Assembly (NCBI RefSeq): GCF_900129635.1
Contig: NZ_FSRB01000003.1
Span: forward strand, 682,001 to 746,000
Reading direction: 5' to 3'
DNA from: Singulisphaera sp. GP187
Lineage (GTDB): Bacteria; Planctomycetota; Planctomycetia; Isosphaerales; Isosphaeraceae
DNA length: 64,000 nt
The notes beneath the pieces were generated by a model that had not been told where the DNA came from, did not search any database, and saw only the letters and a program-made list of their open reading frames with translations. Below, piece after piece: positions 44,186-52,591 of this stretch. Position numbers and translations under genes: made by a program. Positions within the stretch are counted from its first letter, which is position 1, and each line of letters starts with the position of its first letter.

Positions 44186-45907
44186 ATGTCAAAACTCTCA
44201 CGCAAGCAATATGTGGACCTCTACGGCCCGACCGTAGGAGACAAAATCCGCCTGGGTGATACCGAGCTCTACATCGAGATCGAGCGCGACCTGCGGACCT
44301 TCGGCGATGAGCTCCAATACGGCGGCGGGAAGACCTTGCGCGACGGCATGGGGTCAGACAACCAGGTGACGCAGGCCGCCGGCTGCCTCGACATGGTCAT
44401 CACCAACGTCACGGTGGTCGACCCGATCCTGGGGGTGGTCAAGGCCGACGTCGGGATCCGCAACGGCAAGATCGTCGGCATCGGCAAGGCGGGCAACCCG
44501 AGCACGATGGACAACGTCACGCCCGGCCTGACCACCGGCACCGCCACCGACGCCATCGCCGGGGAGCACCTGATCCTCACCGCCGCCGGGATGGATGCGC
44601 ACGTCCATTACATCAGTCCCCAACAGGTCTGGTCCGCACTCAGCAACGGCATCACCACGTTCTGGGGCGGGGGCATCGGCCCGTCCGACGGCACCAACGG
44701 GGTCACCACCACCAACGGCCCCTGGAATCTGGAGATGATGCTCCGGGCCGTGGAGGGGTTGCCGATCAACATTGGCTTCCAAGGCAAGGGCAACAGCACC
44801 GGCATCGGCCCGCTCGTCGAGCAGCTCGAAGGGGGCGCGGCCGGGTTCAAGATCCACGAGGACTACGGCACCACCCCCGCCAACATCCGCGCCTGCCTGC
44901 GGGTCGCCGATAACTACGACGTCTCGGTCTCGATTCATACCGACACCCTGAACGAGGCCGGATTCGTCGAGGACACGATCGCCGCCTTCGACGGTCGGAC
45001 CATCCATACCTATCACAGCGAAGGGGCAGGGGGCGGCCATGCGCCCGACTTGCTCAAGGTCGTCGGCCAGCCGAACGTCCTGCCAAGCTCGACCAACCCG
45101 ACCCTGCCGTGCGGGGTCAACTCGGTGGCCGAACTTTTCGATATGATCATGGTCTGCCACAACCTGAGCCCCAAGATTCCCTCGGACGTCGCGTTCGCCG
45201 AGAGCCGGGTCCGCGGCGAAACGATCGTCGCCGAGAGCGTGCTCCACGACATGGGGGCGATCTCCATGATCACCAGCGACTCCCAGGCGATGGGCCGGGT
45301 CGGCGAAACCTGGCTGCGGGCGATCCAGACCGCCGACATCATGAAGAAGACGCGCGGGCCGTTGCCCGAAGACGCTCACTCGGGCAACGACAATAACCGC
45401 GTCCTTCGGTTCGTGGCCAAGGTCACGATCAATCCGACGCTGACGGTGGGGATCTCCGACATGCTCGGTTCAATCGCGCCGGGCAAGATGGCCGACCTGG
45501 TCCTCTGGGAGCCCGCCTTCTTCGGCGCCAAGCCGAAGCTGGTGCTCAAAGGCGGGATGATCGTCTGGGGCAACATGGGTGATCCCAATGCCTCGCTGCC
45601 GACCTGCCAACCGATGATGTACCGCCCGATGTTCGGCGCGTTCGGATCGACGCTGGCCAAGACCTGCGTCACGTTCGTCTCGCGCGTCTCCTACGAGCGG
45701 GGGATTGCCGAGAAATACGGCCTCGAACGCATCGTTCGGCCGGTCTACGGAACTCGAACCCTGACCAAGCGGCATATGATTCGCAATGACTTCCTTCCCA
45801 AGATCGACGTCAATCCGCAGACCTTCGCCGTGACCGTGGACGGCGTGCACTTGACGGTGACACCCCCCAAAACGATCGCCCTGAATCAGCTTCACTTCTT
45901 CGGTTGA
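44186..45907 (+). CDS. ureC: Urease alpha (catalytic) subunit
   Basis: The 573-residue nickel enzyme hydrolyses urea to ammonia and carbamate. All active-site residues are present and offset by +5 from Klebsiella aerogenes numbering: H139 and H141 (DAHVHY), carbamylated K222 and H224 (FKIHEDYG), H251, H277, flap C324/H325 (MVCHNL) and D365 (SDSQAMGR). ATG 44186 gives the family N-terminus (MSKLSRKQYVDLYGPTVGDK). It lies 29 bases after ureB. Confidence 0.98.
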   Translation: MSKLSRKQYVDLYGPTVGDKIRLGDTELYIEIERDLRTFGDELQYGGGKTLRDGMGSDNQVTQAAGCLDMVITNVTVVDPILGVVKADVGIRNGKIVGIGKAGNPSTMDNVTPGLTTGTATDAIAGEHLILTAAGMDAHVHYISPQQVWSALSNGITTFWGGGIGPSDGTNGVTTTNGPWNLEMMLRAVEGLPINIGFQGKGNSTGIGPLVEQLEGGAAGFKIHEDYGTTPANIRACLRVADNYDVSVSIHTDTLNEAGFVEDTIAAFDGRTIHTYHSEGAGGGHAPDLLKVVGQPNVLPSSTNPTLPCGVNSVAELFDMIMVCHNLSPKIPSDVAFAESRVRGETIVAESVLHDMGAISMITSDSQAMGRVGETWLRAIQTADIMKKTRGPLPEDAHSGNDNNRVLRFVAKVTINPTLTVGISDMLGSIAPGKMADLVLWEPAFFGAKPKLVLKGGMIVWGNMGDPNASLPTCQPMMYRPMFGAFGSTLAKTCVTFVSRVSYERGIAEKYGLERIVRPVYGTRTLTKRHMIRNDFLPKIDVNPQTFAVTVDGVHLTVTPPKTIALNQLHFFG

Positions 45908-45929
45908 CGCCTCAACGCGGAGCTTCGCA

Positions 45930-46601
45930 ATGATCCTGGTCGAGAAGAGCCTTGGTAACCTCGGCGACGCGGCTTGGGCGGAACGTCTGGAAGGCGCCAC
46001 GATCGATCTCCTGGAACTCGACCAATGGCAGGCGCAGAGGAACCGATTCCGCCTCAAGACGAAGGCAGGCACTGAGGTGGCGGTCGCCCTGGAGCGGAAC
46101 TCCCACCTGCACGACGGCGATATCCTGGGGTGGGACGAGGCGACCCGCACCGCAATTGCCACCCGGATCCACCTCAAGGAGGTCCTGGTCATCCAGCTCG
46201 ACGCGTTGCTGGCCAACCCCGCCGAAACGCTCGCCCGCACCTGCTTCGAGCTCGGCCACGCCCTGGGCAACCAGCACTGGCCGGCCGTCGTGAAGGGGAC
46301 CACGGTCTATGTACCGCTGACCGTGGACCGGCAGGTGATGGCCTCGGTCATGAAAACGCATGCGTTTGTCGGGATCACGTACGACTTCCGCCCCGGGTCC
46401 ATGGTCATCCCGTACCTCGCGCCTCACGAGGCCCGACGCCTCTTCGGGGGAGCGAACGCAACGCCCCATTCTCATGTCGCCGCGGTCCTCGAACCCGAGA
46501 CCCATCAGCATGTCGATGCCCAGGGGCAAACCTTCAGCCACTCGCACGACACCCCCGACCCTGGGCAGAAGCACGATCATGACCATGACCATGTCCATTG
46601 A
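45930..46601 (+). CDS. ureE: Urease accessory protein UreE (nickel carrier)
   Basis: The 223-residue metallochaperone has the UreE N- and C-domains, the metal-binding region around NPAETLARTCFELGHALGNQ with the conserved ELGHALGN, and a histidine-rich tail (GQKHDHDHDHVH). The tail would bind extra nickel before delivery through UreG. It starts 22 bases after ureC. Confidence 0.93.
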   Translation: MILVEKSLGNLGDAAWAERLEGATIDLLELDQWQAQRNRFRLKTKAGTEVAVALERNSHLHDGDILGWDEATRTAIATRIHLKEVLVIQLDALLANPAETLARTCFELGHALGNQHWPAVVKGTTVYVPLTVDRQVMASVMKTHAFVGITYDFRPGSMVIPYLAPHEARRLFGGANATPHSHVAAVLEPETHQHVDAQGQTFSHSHDTPDPGQKHDHDHDHVH

Positions 46602-46613
46602 GAAAGCGGCACC

Positions 46614-47303
46614 GTGACCTCGATCCCCGCGTTGATGCGTCTCCTCCAATTCGGCGACTCGATGCTCCCGGTCGGCGCCTTCTCGTTCTCCAACGGCCTC
46701 GAGTCGGCCGTGCATGTGGGCGTCGTCCACGACCCGGAGAGCCTTGAGCGGTTCGTCCGGACGGCGACCCGACAGTCGGCGACGACGGACGGCATCGCGC
46801 TGCTCGAAGCGTTCCGAGCCGCCCAGGACAACGATCCAGCGCGGATCGCGCGGGCCGATCATGCCGTGTTCAATCGAAAGCTCAACGAAGAGATGCGGAC
46901 GATGACGGTGCGGATGGGCCGCAAGCTCGCCGAGATGGCCGTCAAGGTCCTGAACGCGACCGACGTCGGCGACTGGCTCGGCGTGATCAAGCGCGGGGAA
47001 ACCCCAGGGACCTACCCCGTGGCCCAGGCCCTTGTCTTCGCCGCGCTCGGTCTGCAGGAGCGGGACGCGTTCGCCGTGCATCAGTACGGCCTGGCGAGCA
47101 TGATGCTGGGCGCCTCGTTGCGGCTAATGAAGCTCGACTATCTCGACGCCCAGGCCATCCTCTTCCGCATCAACGGCGAAGCCGAGGCCGCCTACGAACG
47201 GGCCGCCGTCCGCTCGCTGGACGACATGGCCTCGTACGCGCCCGTGAGCGACATCCTCGCCGCCGTACACGTTCGCGCCAGAGTGCGCCTGTTCATGAAC
47301 TGA
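46614..47303 (+). CDS. ureF: Urease accessory protein UreF
   Basis: The 229-residue helical protein opens with MRLLQFGDSMLPVGAFSFSN, the UreF signature, and has the expected RMGRKLAEMAVKV and C-terminal RLMKLDYLDAQAILFRINGE. It is part of the UreD-UreF-UreG complex that activates apo-urease. GTG 46614 is the start, 12 bases after ureE. Confidence 0.93.
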   Translation: MTSIPALMRLLQFGDSMLPVGAFSFSNGLESAVHVGVVHDPESLERFVRTATRQSATTDGIALLEAFRAAQDNDPARIARADHAVFNRKLNEEMRTMTVRMGRKLAEMAVKVLNATDVGDWLGVIKRGETPGTYPVAQALVFAALGLQERDAFAVHQYGLASMMLGASLRLMKLDYLDAQAILFRINGEAEAAYERAAVRSLDDMASYAPVSDILAAVHVRARVRLFMN

Positions 47304-47328
47304 TATCGTATCGCGAGAACTTGCTCCC

Positions 47329-47967
47329 ATGAAAAAAATCACAAGGATCGGCATTGGCGGGCCCGTCGGATCGGGCAAGACCGCGATCATCGAGGCGATC
47401 ACGCCCAAGCTGATCGACCTGGGCATCCGGATCCTGATCATCACCAACGACGTGGTGACGACCGAGGACGCCAAGCACGTCAGGCGCACGCTCAAGGGGG
47501 TCTTGATCGAAGAGCGGATCATCGGCGTGGAGACCGGGGCCTGTCCCCACACGGCCGTGCGCGAAGACCCGAGCATGAACCTCGCCGCCGTGGAGGACAT
47601 GGAAGCCCGCTTCCCCGACACCGACCTGGTCCTGATCGAAAGCGGCGGCGACAACCTCACGCTCACCTTCAGCCCGGCCCTGGTCGACTACTTCCTCTAC
47701 GTGATCGACGTCGGCGCGGGGGACAAGATCCCCCGCAAGAACGGACCCGGCATCACCCAATCCGACATCCTGATCATCAACAAGACCGACCTGGCGCCTT
47801 ACGTCGGTGCAAGCCTCGAGGTGATGGACACCGACTCGCGATTCATGCGCGGCGAAAAACCGTTCGTCTTCACCAACTGCAAGACGGGCGACGGGATTGA
47901 TGCACTCGTCCACTTGATCCGCGAGAACGTCCTGTTCGACCTCGAGATGAAAGCCCCGCAAGTATGA
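47329..47967 (+). CDS. ureG: Urease accessory GTPase UreG
   Basis: The 212-residue SIMIBI GTPase has the P-loop GGPVGSGKTAIIEAI, the metal-binding CPHTA motif (GACPHTAVREDPSMN), and the NKTD guanine-specificity motif (LIINKTDLAPYVG). It couples GTP hydrolysis to nickel insertion. It overlaps ureD by 4 bases. Confidence 0.97.
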   Translation: MKKITRIGIGGPVGSGKTAIIEAITPKLIDLGIRILIITNDVVTTEDAKHVRRTLKGVLIEERIIGVETGACPHTAVREDPSMNLAAVEDMEARFPDTDLVLIESGGDNLTLTFSPALVDYFLYVIDVGAGDKIPRKNGPGITQSDILIINKTDLAPYVGASLEVMDTDSRFMRGEKPFVFTNCKTGDGIDALVHLIRENVLFDLEMKAPQV

Positions 47968-48878
47968 CGAGGCCGATCGTCGACCCCGAGCTGGCTCCCT
48001 ACCTGGACGAACCGAAGCAACTGCCCAGTGGATCGCTCGGCAAGGATGCGCGCTTGCGGCTCCGGTTCGAGCGCCGTGATGAGCGTTCGATCCTGGCCGT
48101 GATGGAGCGGAAAGCCCCGCTGCTCGTCCAGCGGGCGATCTACTGCGACGAAGGGATGCCCGCACTCCCCTGGGTCTTCATCATCACCAACTCCGGGGGA
48201 ATCCTTCAGGGGGACCGCTACCAGATCCGGATCGAGGCCGCGCCGGGTTCGTTCGGGCACGTCACCACGCAGGCCGCGACCAAGATCCATGAGATGGATG
48301 CGAACTACGCCGCCCAGACCCAGGAGATCGTCCTCGAGGCAGGCTCTTACCTGGAATACCTGCCCGACCCGGTCATCCCGTTTCGCCACGCGCGGTTCTT
48401 GAACCGGACCCGGATCACGATCGATTCGACGGCCACGCTCCTGTACGCGGAGACCCTCATGGCCGGCCGTAAATACTACCGGGCCGGCGAAAGCTACGAG
48501 TTCGACCTTTTTTCCTCGGCCGTGCATGCCGAACGCCCCGACGGAACGGCCCTGTTCACCGAGAAATTCGTGGTCGAGCCCGCGCAGTCGTCGCCTCGAG
48601 ACCTCGGAGTGATGGGCGAGTTCGACGTCTTCGGCAACGTCGTCCTGCTCACCCCGAAAGTGCATGCCGACCGCATCCTCGCGCAAATCGAACCGACGTT
48701 CGACCGCTCGGCGCACTGCGCCGACGGGGCCTCACGCCTGCCCAACGACGCGGGCTTGATCTATAAGGTGCTCGGCCCCGAGTCGGGCGTCGTCCGCGCC
48801 CGGATTCGCGCCTTCTGGACCCTGGTGCGCGAGGAAGTGACCAAATACCCCGTCCCGAGTGAATTCCCCTGGCGCTGA
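47964..48878 (+). CDS. ureD: Urease accessory protein UreD/UreH
   Basis: The 304-residue beta-rich protein shows UreD landmarks: FIITNSGGILQGDRYQIRIE, THVTTQAATKIHEM-like (GHVTTQAATKIHEMDANYAA), and YLEYLPDPVIPFRHARF. It binds urease directly and recruits UreF and UreG. It ends the urease transcript in the order ureABCEFGD, with no recognisable terminator before the mobile element that starts about 90 bases later. Confidence 0.92.
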   Translation: MTRPIVDPELAPYLDEPKQLPSGSLGKDARLRLRFERRDERSILAVMERKAPLLVQRAIYCDEGMPALPWVFIITNSGGILQGDRYQIRIEAAPGSFGHVTTQAATKIHEMDANYAAQTQEIVLEAGSYLEYLPDPVIPFRHARFLNRTRITIDSTATLLYAETLMAGRKYYRAGESYEFDLFSSAVHAERPDGTALFTEKFVVEPAQSSPRDLGVMGEFDVFGNVVLLTPKVHADRILAQIEPTFDRSAHCADGASRLPNDAGLIYKVLGPESGVVRARIRAFWTLVREEVTKYPVPSEFPWR

Positions 48879-48965
48879 GACTCGGCTTTTAGAAAAAATC
48901 ACATAATCACAGATCAAAACAGTTGCGACTCCAGAACTGCCAAGCACCCGCCCGACGAAAAAATA

Positions 48966-49317
48966 CAACGACCCGATCTAGCGCTGGGAAGACTCTCCCT
49001 ACTCGTTCCCACGGTCCCCGCTATGCCTTACCCACAAGTCGTAAGTTGTTAGCAATCCGGAGGTTACGGAAGGGGGCTGTGGCCCGAGCTGGATGCCACA
49101 ACTGGAGGACTCTCAGGCACTTGCGCCGATCACCCTCGCTGGACACCGGGCCAGCCCCCCACTTGTGGGTAAGGCATAGCGGTCCCCGTGGGAATGCAGT
49201 CTGGGACGCTCTCCGTCCTCGGCTTGCAAGGGCCAGACGACGCGGAGCGTCGGGGACGGCATTCCCACGGAGGACCGTGGGAACGAGGGTGATTCTTAGC
49301 TTTATGGCGGGTCGTTG
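48966..49317. mobile_element. MITE-like inverted-repeat element with 8-bp target duplication (interrupted copy)
   Basis: Termini CAACGACCCG (48966) and CGGGTCGTTG (ending 49317) are inverted repeats, followed inward by a second pair (49002-49017 with 49272-49287, 16/16). The 8-base sequence AAAAAATA flanks both ends (48958-48965 and 49318-49325), a target-site duplication. The element has no coding capacity. It is interrupted at 49020 by a second element; without this the length is about 184 bases. A shorter relative lies at 55114-55209. Confidence 0.8.
49020..49180. mobile_element. Nested 161-bp MITE with perfect 20-bp TIRs and 7-bp target duplication
   Basis: Bases 49020-49039 and 49161-49180 are perfect 20-bp inverted repeats (starting GCTATGCC, ending GGCATAGC). 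GGTCCCC occurs directly on both sides (49013-49019 and 49181-49187), so insertion duplicated 7 bases of the outer element. Subterminal G/C-rich segments (near 49072 and 49150) are also inverted. It has no reading frame for a transposase and must have been mobilised in trans. Confidence 0.82.
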
Positions 49318-49370
49318 AAAAAATAGCGTGAACATGACTCTTCTGACTCTCGGTAAGGTCCGCCATGGAG

Positions 49371-49817
49371 TCATGACCTCGCCTTGGACTTCGCTCGTCT
49401 CCAGACGATCAGGGTATGGCCCGACTCAGCGCCCGTCGAAAACTCGACCGGCCGATCGTCCTGAGGCGTCAGGCCGTGGCAGACGGTGAACAGGTCGCCT
49501 TCGAGTTTGTAGATTCCCTTGAGGATCTGGCCCTTGGCCGGCCCCTCGTCCAGCGTGAGTTCGAACGCCTTGGGATCGGTCGACGGCTCGAGCCGGAGCG
49601 TATACGAGGTTCGCCGACCGTCCCGCGTGGCTACATACTGAGCGTGCGACACGAGCAGGCTCGGAGGATCGGGCAGGTCGGACGTGCTCTCACCGTTCGA
49701 CTCGGACGAGACCAACGCCCAGCTCCCTTGCAAGGCGGCAAGGTCGCGTGCCGAGTCATCAGCACCGGCCCCGAGCAAGAGGCTGACGGCCAAAGTTGCA
49801 CACACAAGCACTTTCAT
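49371..49817 (-). CDS. TIGR03067-family exported protein
   Basis: The 148-residue protein has a signal peptide (VLVCATLAVSLLLGAGA) and the TIGR03067 pattern: ARDLAALQGSWALVSSESNG at the start, IYKLEGDLFTVCHGLT in the middle, and RPVEFSTGAESGHTLIVWRR near the end. This family is abundant in planctomycetes and has no known function; its fold is lipocalin-like by inference. It is transcribed alone toward the mobile element. Confidence 0.82.
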   Translation of the reverse strand: MKVLVCATLAVSLLLGAGADDSARDLAALQGSWALVSSESNGESTSDLPDPPSLLVSHAQYVATRDGRRTSYTLRLEPSTDPKAFELTLDEGPAKGQILKGIYKLEGDLFTVCHGLTPQDDRPVEFSTGAESGHTLIVWRRAKSKARS

Positions 49818-50148
49818 CTCATTGCTCCGATTTCATTGAGCTCGCCATGCCCGCGTTCCGGTGCGAATGCGGTTTCAAGATTGCGGACGGGACGTCCGCC
49901 CTGGCTTGTCTTGAGTCATCTTCCCTGGGACGGGAACCGCTCCAAGCGGGATTCGATTTCGTCGGGAAGAGAGTGGCGTGCCCAGGACATTGCCATCTCT
50001 CAAGGCTGGAGGTTAAGGTCGGATCGCGGCATTGTAGCGTGACGGGCAGGCCGATACGATCCGATGGGGATCGCGGTCGACAGGCCGTCGCTTGCGACGA
50101 TCACGACGCCGATGCCGAGACTCCGAACGATCGAAAAAAGGATGAACC
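49818..50148. other. Intergenic region, no supported gene
   Basis: This divergent region between the TIGR03067 gene and the sulfatase gene should contain both promoters. A plus-strand frame with a CxC start (PAFRCECGFKI, near 49846) is open for about 100 codons but lacks a ribosome site and turns arginine/aspartate-rich at the end, so I do not call it. Confidence 0.45.
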
Positions 50149-51651
50149 ATGAGGATGATCTCCCTGGCGGGCCTGCTGCTCGTCCTCCCCCACCTGATGA
50201 TGCCGGCCCGCGCCTCGGAGGCGAAGAAACCGCCGAACTTCATCCTGATCCTCGCCGACGACATGGCCTGGGACGACTGTGGCGCCTTTGGAAACCAGGC
50301 GATCCGAACGCCCAATATCGACGCGTTGGCACGCGACGGCATGCGCTTCGACCGCGCCTATCTGACTTGCAGCTCGTGCAGTCCCAGCCGCTCAAGCATC
50401 ATCACCGGGCGATACCCTCATAATACCGACGCCGAGGAACTGCACTGGCCGCTGCCCGCGAGCCAGGTCACGTTCGTCGAGCGACTCAAGGCCGCCGGCT
50501 ACTGGACCGCCGCCGCGGGGAAATGGCACCTGGGCAACGCCGTCAAGAATCGATTCGACGTGGTCCACGAGGGCAACCCGTCCAGCTTCCAGCTTCCGAC
50601 CGGTCCCAAGGCGACCGGTGCCCGATTGGCCTCGGAGGCCGCGGGGGACGCCGCCAGCGGCTGCGATCAATGGGTGTCCACCTTGCGGGATCGGCCGCGC
50701 GACAAGCCGTTCTTCCTCTGGCTCGCCTCGTTCGACCCGCATCGTGACTACACGGCAGGAGCCATCGCCAAGCCGCACCGTCCCGAAGATGTTATCATTC
50801 CGCCATACTTGCCCGATGCCCCTGAAGTCCGCAAAGATCTGGCCCTCTACTACGACGAGATCGGCCGCCTCGACCGGTTCGTCGGCGCGGTCTTGGCGGA
50901 ACTGGAACGGCAAGAGGCCAGCGAAGAGACGCTCGTCCTGTTTCTCAGTGATAACGGCCGTCCGTTCCCGCGCTGTAAGACGACCCTGTACGAGAGTGGG
51001 ATCAAGACCCCCTGGATCGTCCGTTGGCCAGGCCGGATCGCGGCCGGCAGCCATTGCGCCCGCCTGGTGAGCTCGGTCGATATCGCCCCCACCATCTTGG
51101 CCCTGGCCGGGACCGAGCGACCGCCGAGCATCCAGGGCCAGGACGTCTCCGTCCTCTTCAGCGATCCGCAGGCGAAGGTCAGAGATTTCGTCTTCGCCGA
51201 ACACAACTGGCACGACTACGCCGCCCATGCACGAGCGGTCCGGTCCGACCGCTTCAAATACATCCGAAATTATGACAATACGATACCACTGACCCCTCCC
51301 GCCGACGCCGTGCGGAGCCCGACGTACCAGGTCATGAGGCGGATGCGCGACGAGGGAAAACTGACGCCCGAGCAAAGCGTCTGTTTCGTCCGACCCCGTC
51401 CCACGGAAGAGTTGTACGACACCGAGGTCGACCCGAACGAGTTGCACAACCTGGCCGACGACCGGGAGCAAGCCCCCACGCTCCGGCAGTTGCGCGAAGC
51501 ACTCACCACCTGGGAAGCCGAGACCGACGATCGCAAGGCCGGCCCTCTGAACCCCGACGAGTTCGATCGCGAGACCGGCGACCCGCTCCCCAATCGGATC
51601 CGGCCCCGGCCCGGCAAGCTCAAGTCGGTGAACTCCATTCGCCGAAAATGA
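50149..51651 (+). CDS. Exported arylsulfatase-type sulfatase
   Basis: The 500-residue protein has a signal peptide (SLAGLLLVLPHLMMPARA) and a type I sulfatase domain: metal-binding D37/D38 in ILILADDMAWDDCG, and the formylglycine motif CSPSR (C77-R81), which needs an FGE enzyme for activation. Others are GKWHLGNA, LASFDPHRDY and FLSDNGRPFP. The C-terminal extension (RRK end) is basic. Planctomycete sulfatases commonly remove sulfate from algal or other polysaccharides; the substrate is unknown. Confidence 0.92.
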   Translation: MRMISLAGLLLVLPHLMMPARASEAKKPPNFILILADDMAWDDCGAFGNQAIRTPNIDALARDGMRFDRAYLTCSSCSPSRSSIITGRYPHNTDAEELHWPLPASQVTFVERLKAAGYWTAAAGKWHLGNAVKNRFDVVHEGNPSSFQLPTGPKATGARLASEAAGDAASGCDQWVSTLRDRPRDKPFFLWLASFDPHRDYTAGAIAKPHRPEDVIIPPYLPDAPEVRKDLALYYDEIGRLDRFVGAVLAELERQEASEETLVLFLSDNGRPFPRCKTTLYESGIKTPWIVRWPGRIAAGSHCARLVSSVDIAPTILALAGTERPPSIQGQDVSVLFSDPQAKVRDFVFAEHNWHDYAAHARAVRSDRFKYIRNYDNTIPLTPPADAVRSPTYQVMRRMRDEGKLTPEQSVCFVRPRPTEELYDTEVDPNELHNLADDREQAPTLRQLREALTTWEAETDDRKAGPLNPDEFDRETGDPLPNRIRPRPGKLKSVNSIRRK

Positions 51652-52414
51652 CCTGGGACTTGACAAACCAAAGCCGGCGAGCGGAGCGAACAAGGCGGCC
51701 CTTGTCGTCCTATGGAACACTCCGGCCGCGACGCGAACGTCAGACGATCGGACAATTCACCGATTCGGCACAATAGTTGGCCGTACCATCGGACCTTGTC
51801 CAAATCGGCTTTCCTCGCGTTTGACGATCGGGCATGATAGAGTCGGTCGCGCTGGCCCCGAATTTGCTTTCTCGGCAATATGACCCGATGTTCGAGTGAT
51901 CAATCCCACCGGGGATGAGTCAGTCGGAACGGGTTCGAGATCGCCAAGCGGCCCAGTTCGCCGCAACCACCGATTGTGGCGATCACTTCATCGTCGCAGC
52001 CTTGTCAATTGCTCTCAGTCAAACGAGTTGGGACGGGTCGATTCTCACGGTCCAGGAGTCTGGCCCCCCCCACACACAAGCGACAAACCCGCAAAGGCCG
52101 CCTTCTTTAACGCATCTGCCGGATCCGCTGCAAGCGAAAGTCCTTCGCCCGCGAGGGTTGGGCCCGAGTCAACGCATCGGGTTCTGGAATCGTCGCAAAC
52201 CGAGTATGTTGGGTTCGCTTCCCAAGAACCGGCCAGTCGTCTGTGGGCCGGGGTCAGGGGCGACCCTCGATTCGGGAGCCTTCGCGGCACGAACGAGCTT
52301 CACCTTGATTGCCCTCCCGACCGCTTCCGATTCGCAAACCAGGGATTGAAGTCGGTGAGCGGAAACTTGCCCGTGTCGGGATCATTCGGGACAGGTTTTC
52401 TGGCGCCCCGATCG
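51652..52414. other. Long intergenic region without a supported gene
   Basis: About 760 bases follow the sulfatase gene. Overlapping plus-strand frames are open near 51896-52420, but they lack start signals and are rich in Ser, Arg and Pro in the manner of chance frames in high-GC DNA. No hairpin terminator with a T-run or repeat was recognised. It may be decayed coding sequence. Confidence 0.45.
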
Positions 52415-52561
52415 TTATGATCTGTCTCTGAAATTCATGGCCCCGATGATTTCTTCACGATTCTCAAGCGTCAGGACCTCGGGAAGGCCCGGCGTTCCAT
52501 TTTCCACACGCCATGTTCGGATGTCTTTGGGATCGTGCACGATCGGTCCCGCTTCGAGCAT
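52415..52561 (-). CDS. Possible 48-residue protein
   Basis: The minus-strand frame reads MLEAGPIVHDPKDIRTWRVE ... PEVLTLENREEIIGAMNF and ends at a TAA. The residue mix is balanced, unlike antisense shadows in this genome, and most of it lies outside other genes. It has no visible ribosome site and starts 30 bases from the divergent desaturase gene. It could be a small protein or the end of a lost gene; I do not recognise it. Confidence 0.3.
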   Translation of the reverse strand: MLEAGPIVHDPKDIRTWRVENGTPGLPEVLTLENREEIIGAMNFRDRS

Positions 52562-52591
52562 TGTCTTTTGCGGCGAGAAAGCAGTCTGAAG

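Noticed and set aside
49002..49287. Possible CRISPR-like repeat cluster after the urease operon
   Set aside because: The repeats are inverted and nested, not direct and regularly spaced, and there are no cas genes. Target duplications identify them as small mobile elements.
51896..52420. A 174-codon plus-strand frame after the sulfatase gene
   Set aside because: It has no ribosome site and is Ser/Pro/Arg-rich, and a second overlapping frame is equally open, so neither stands out.
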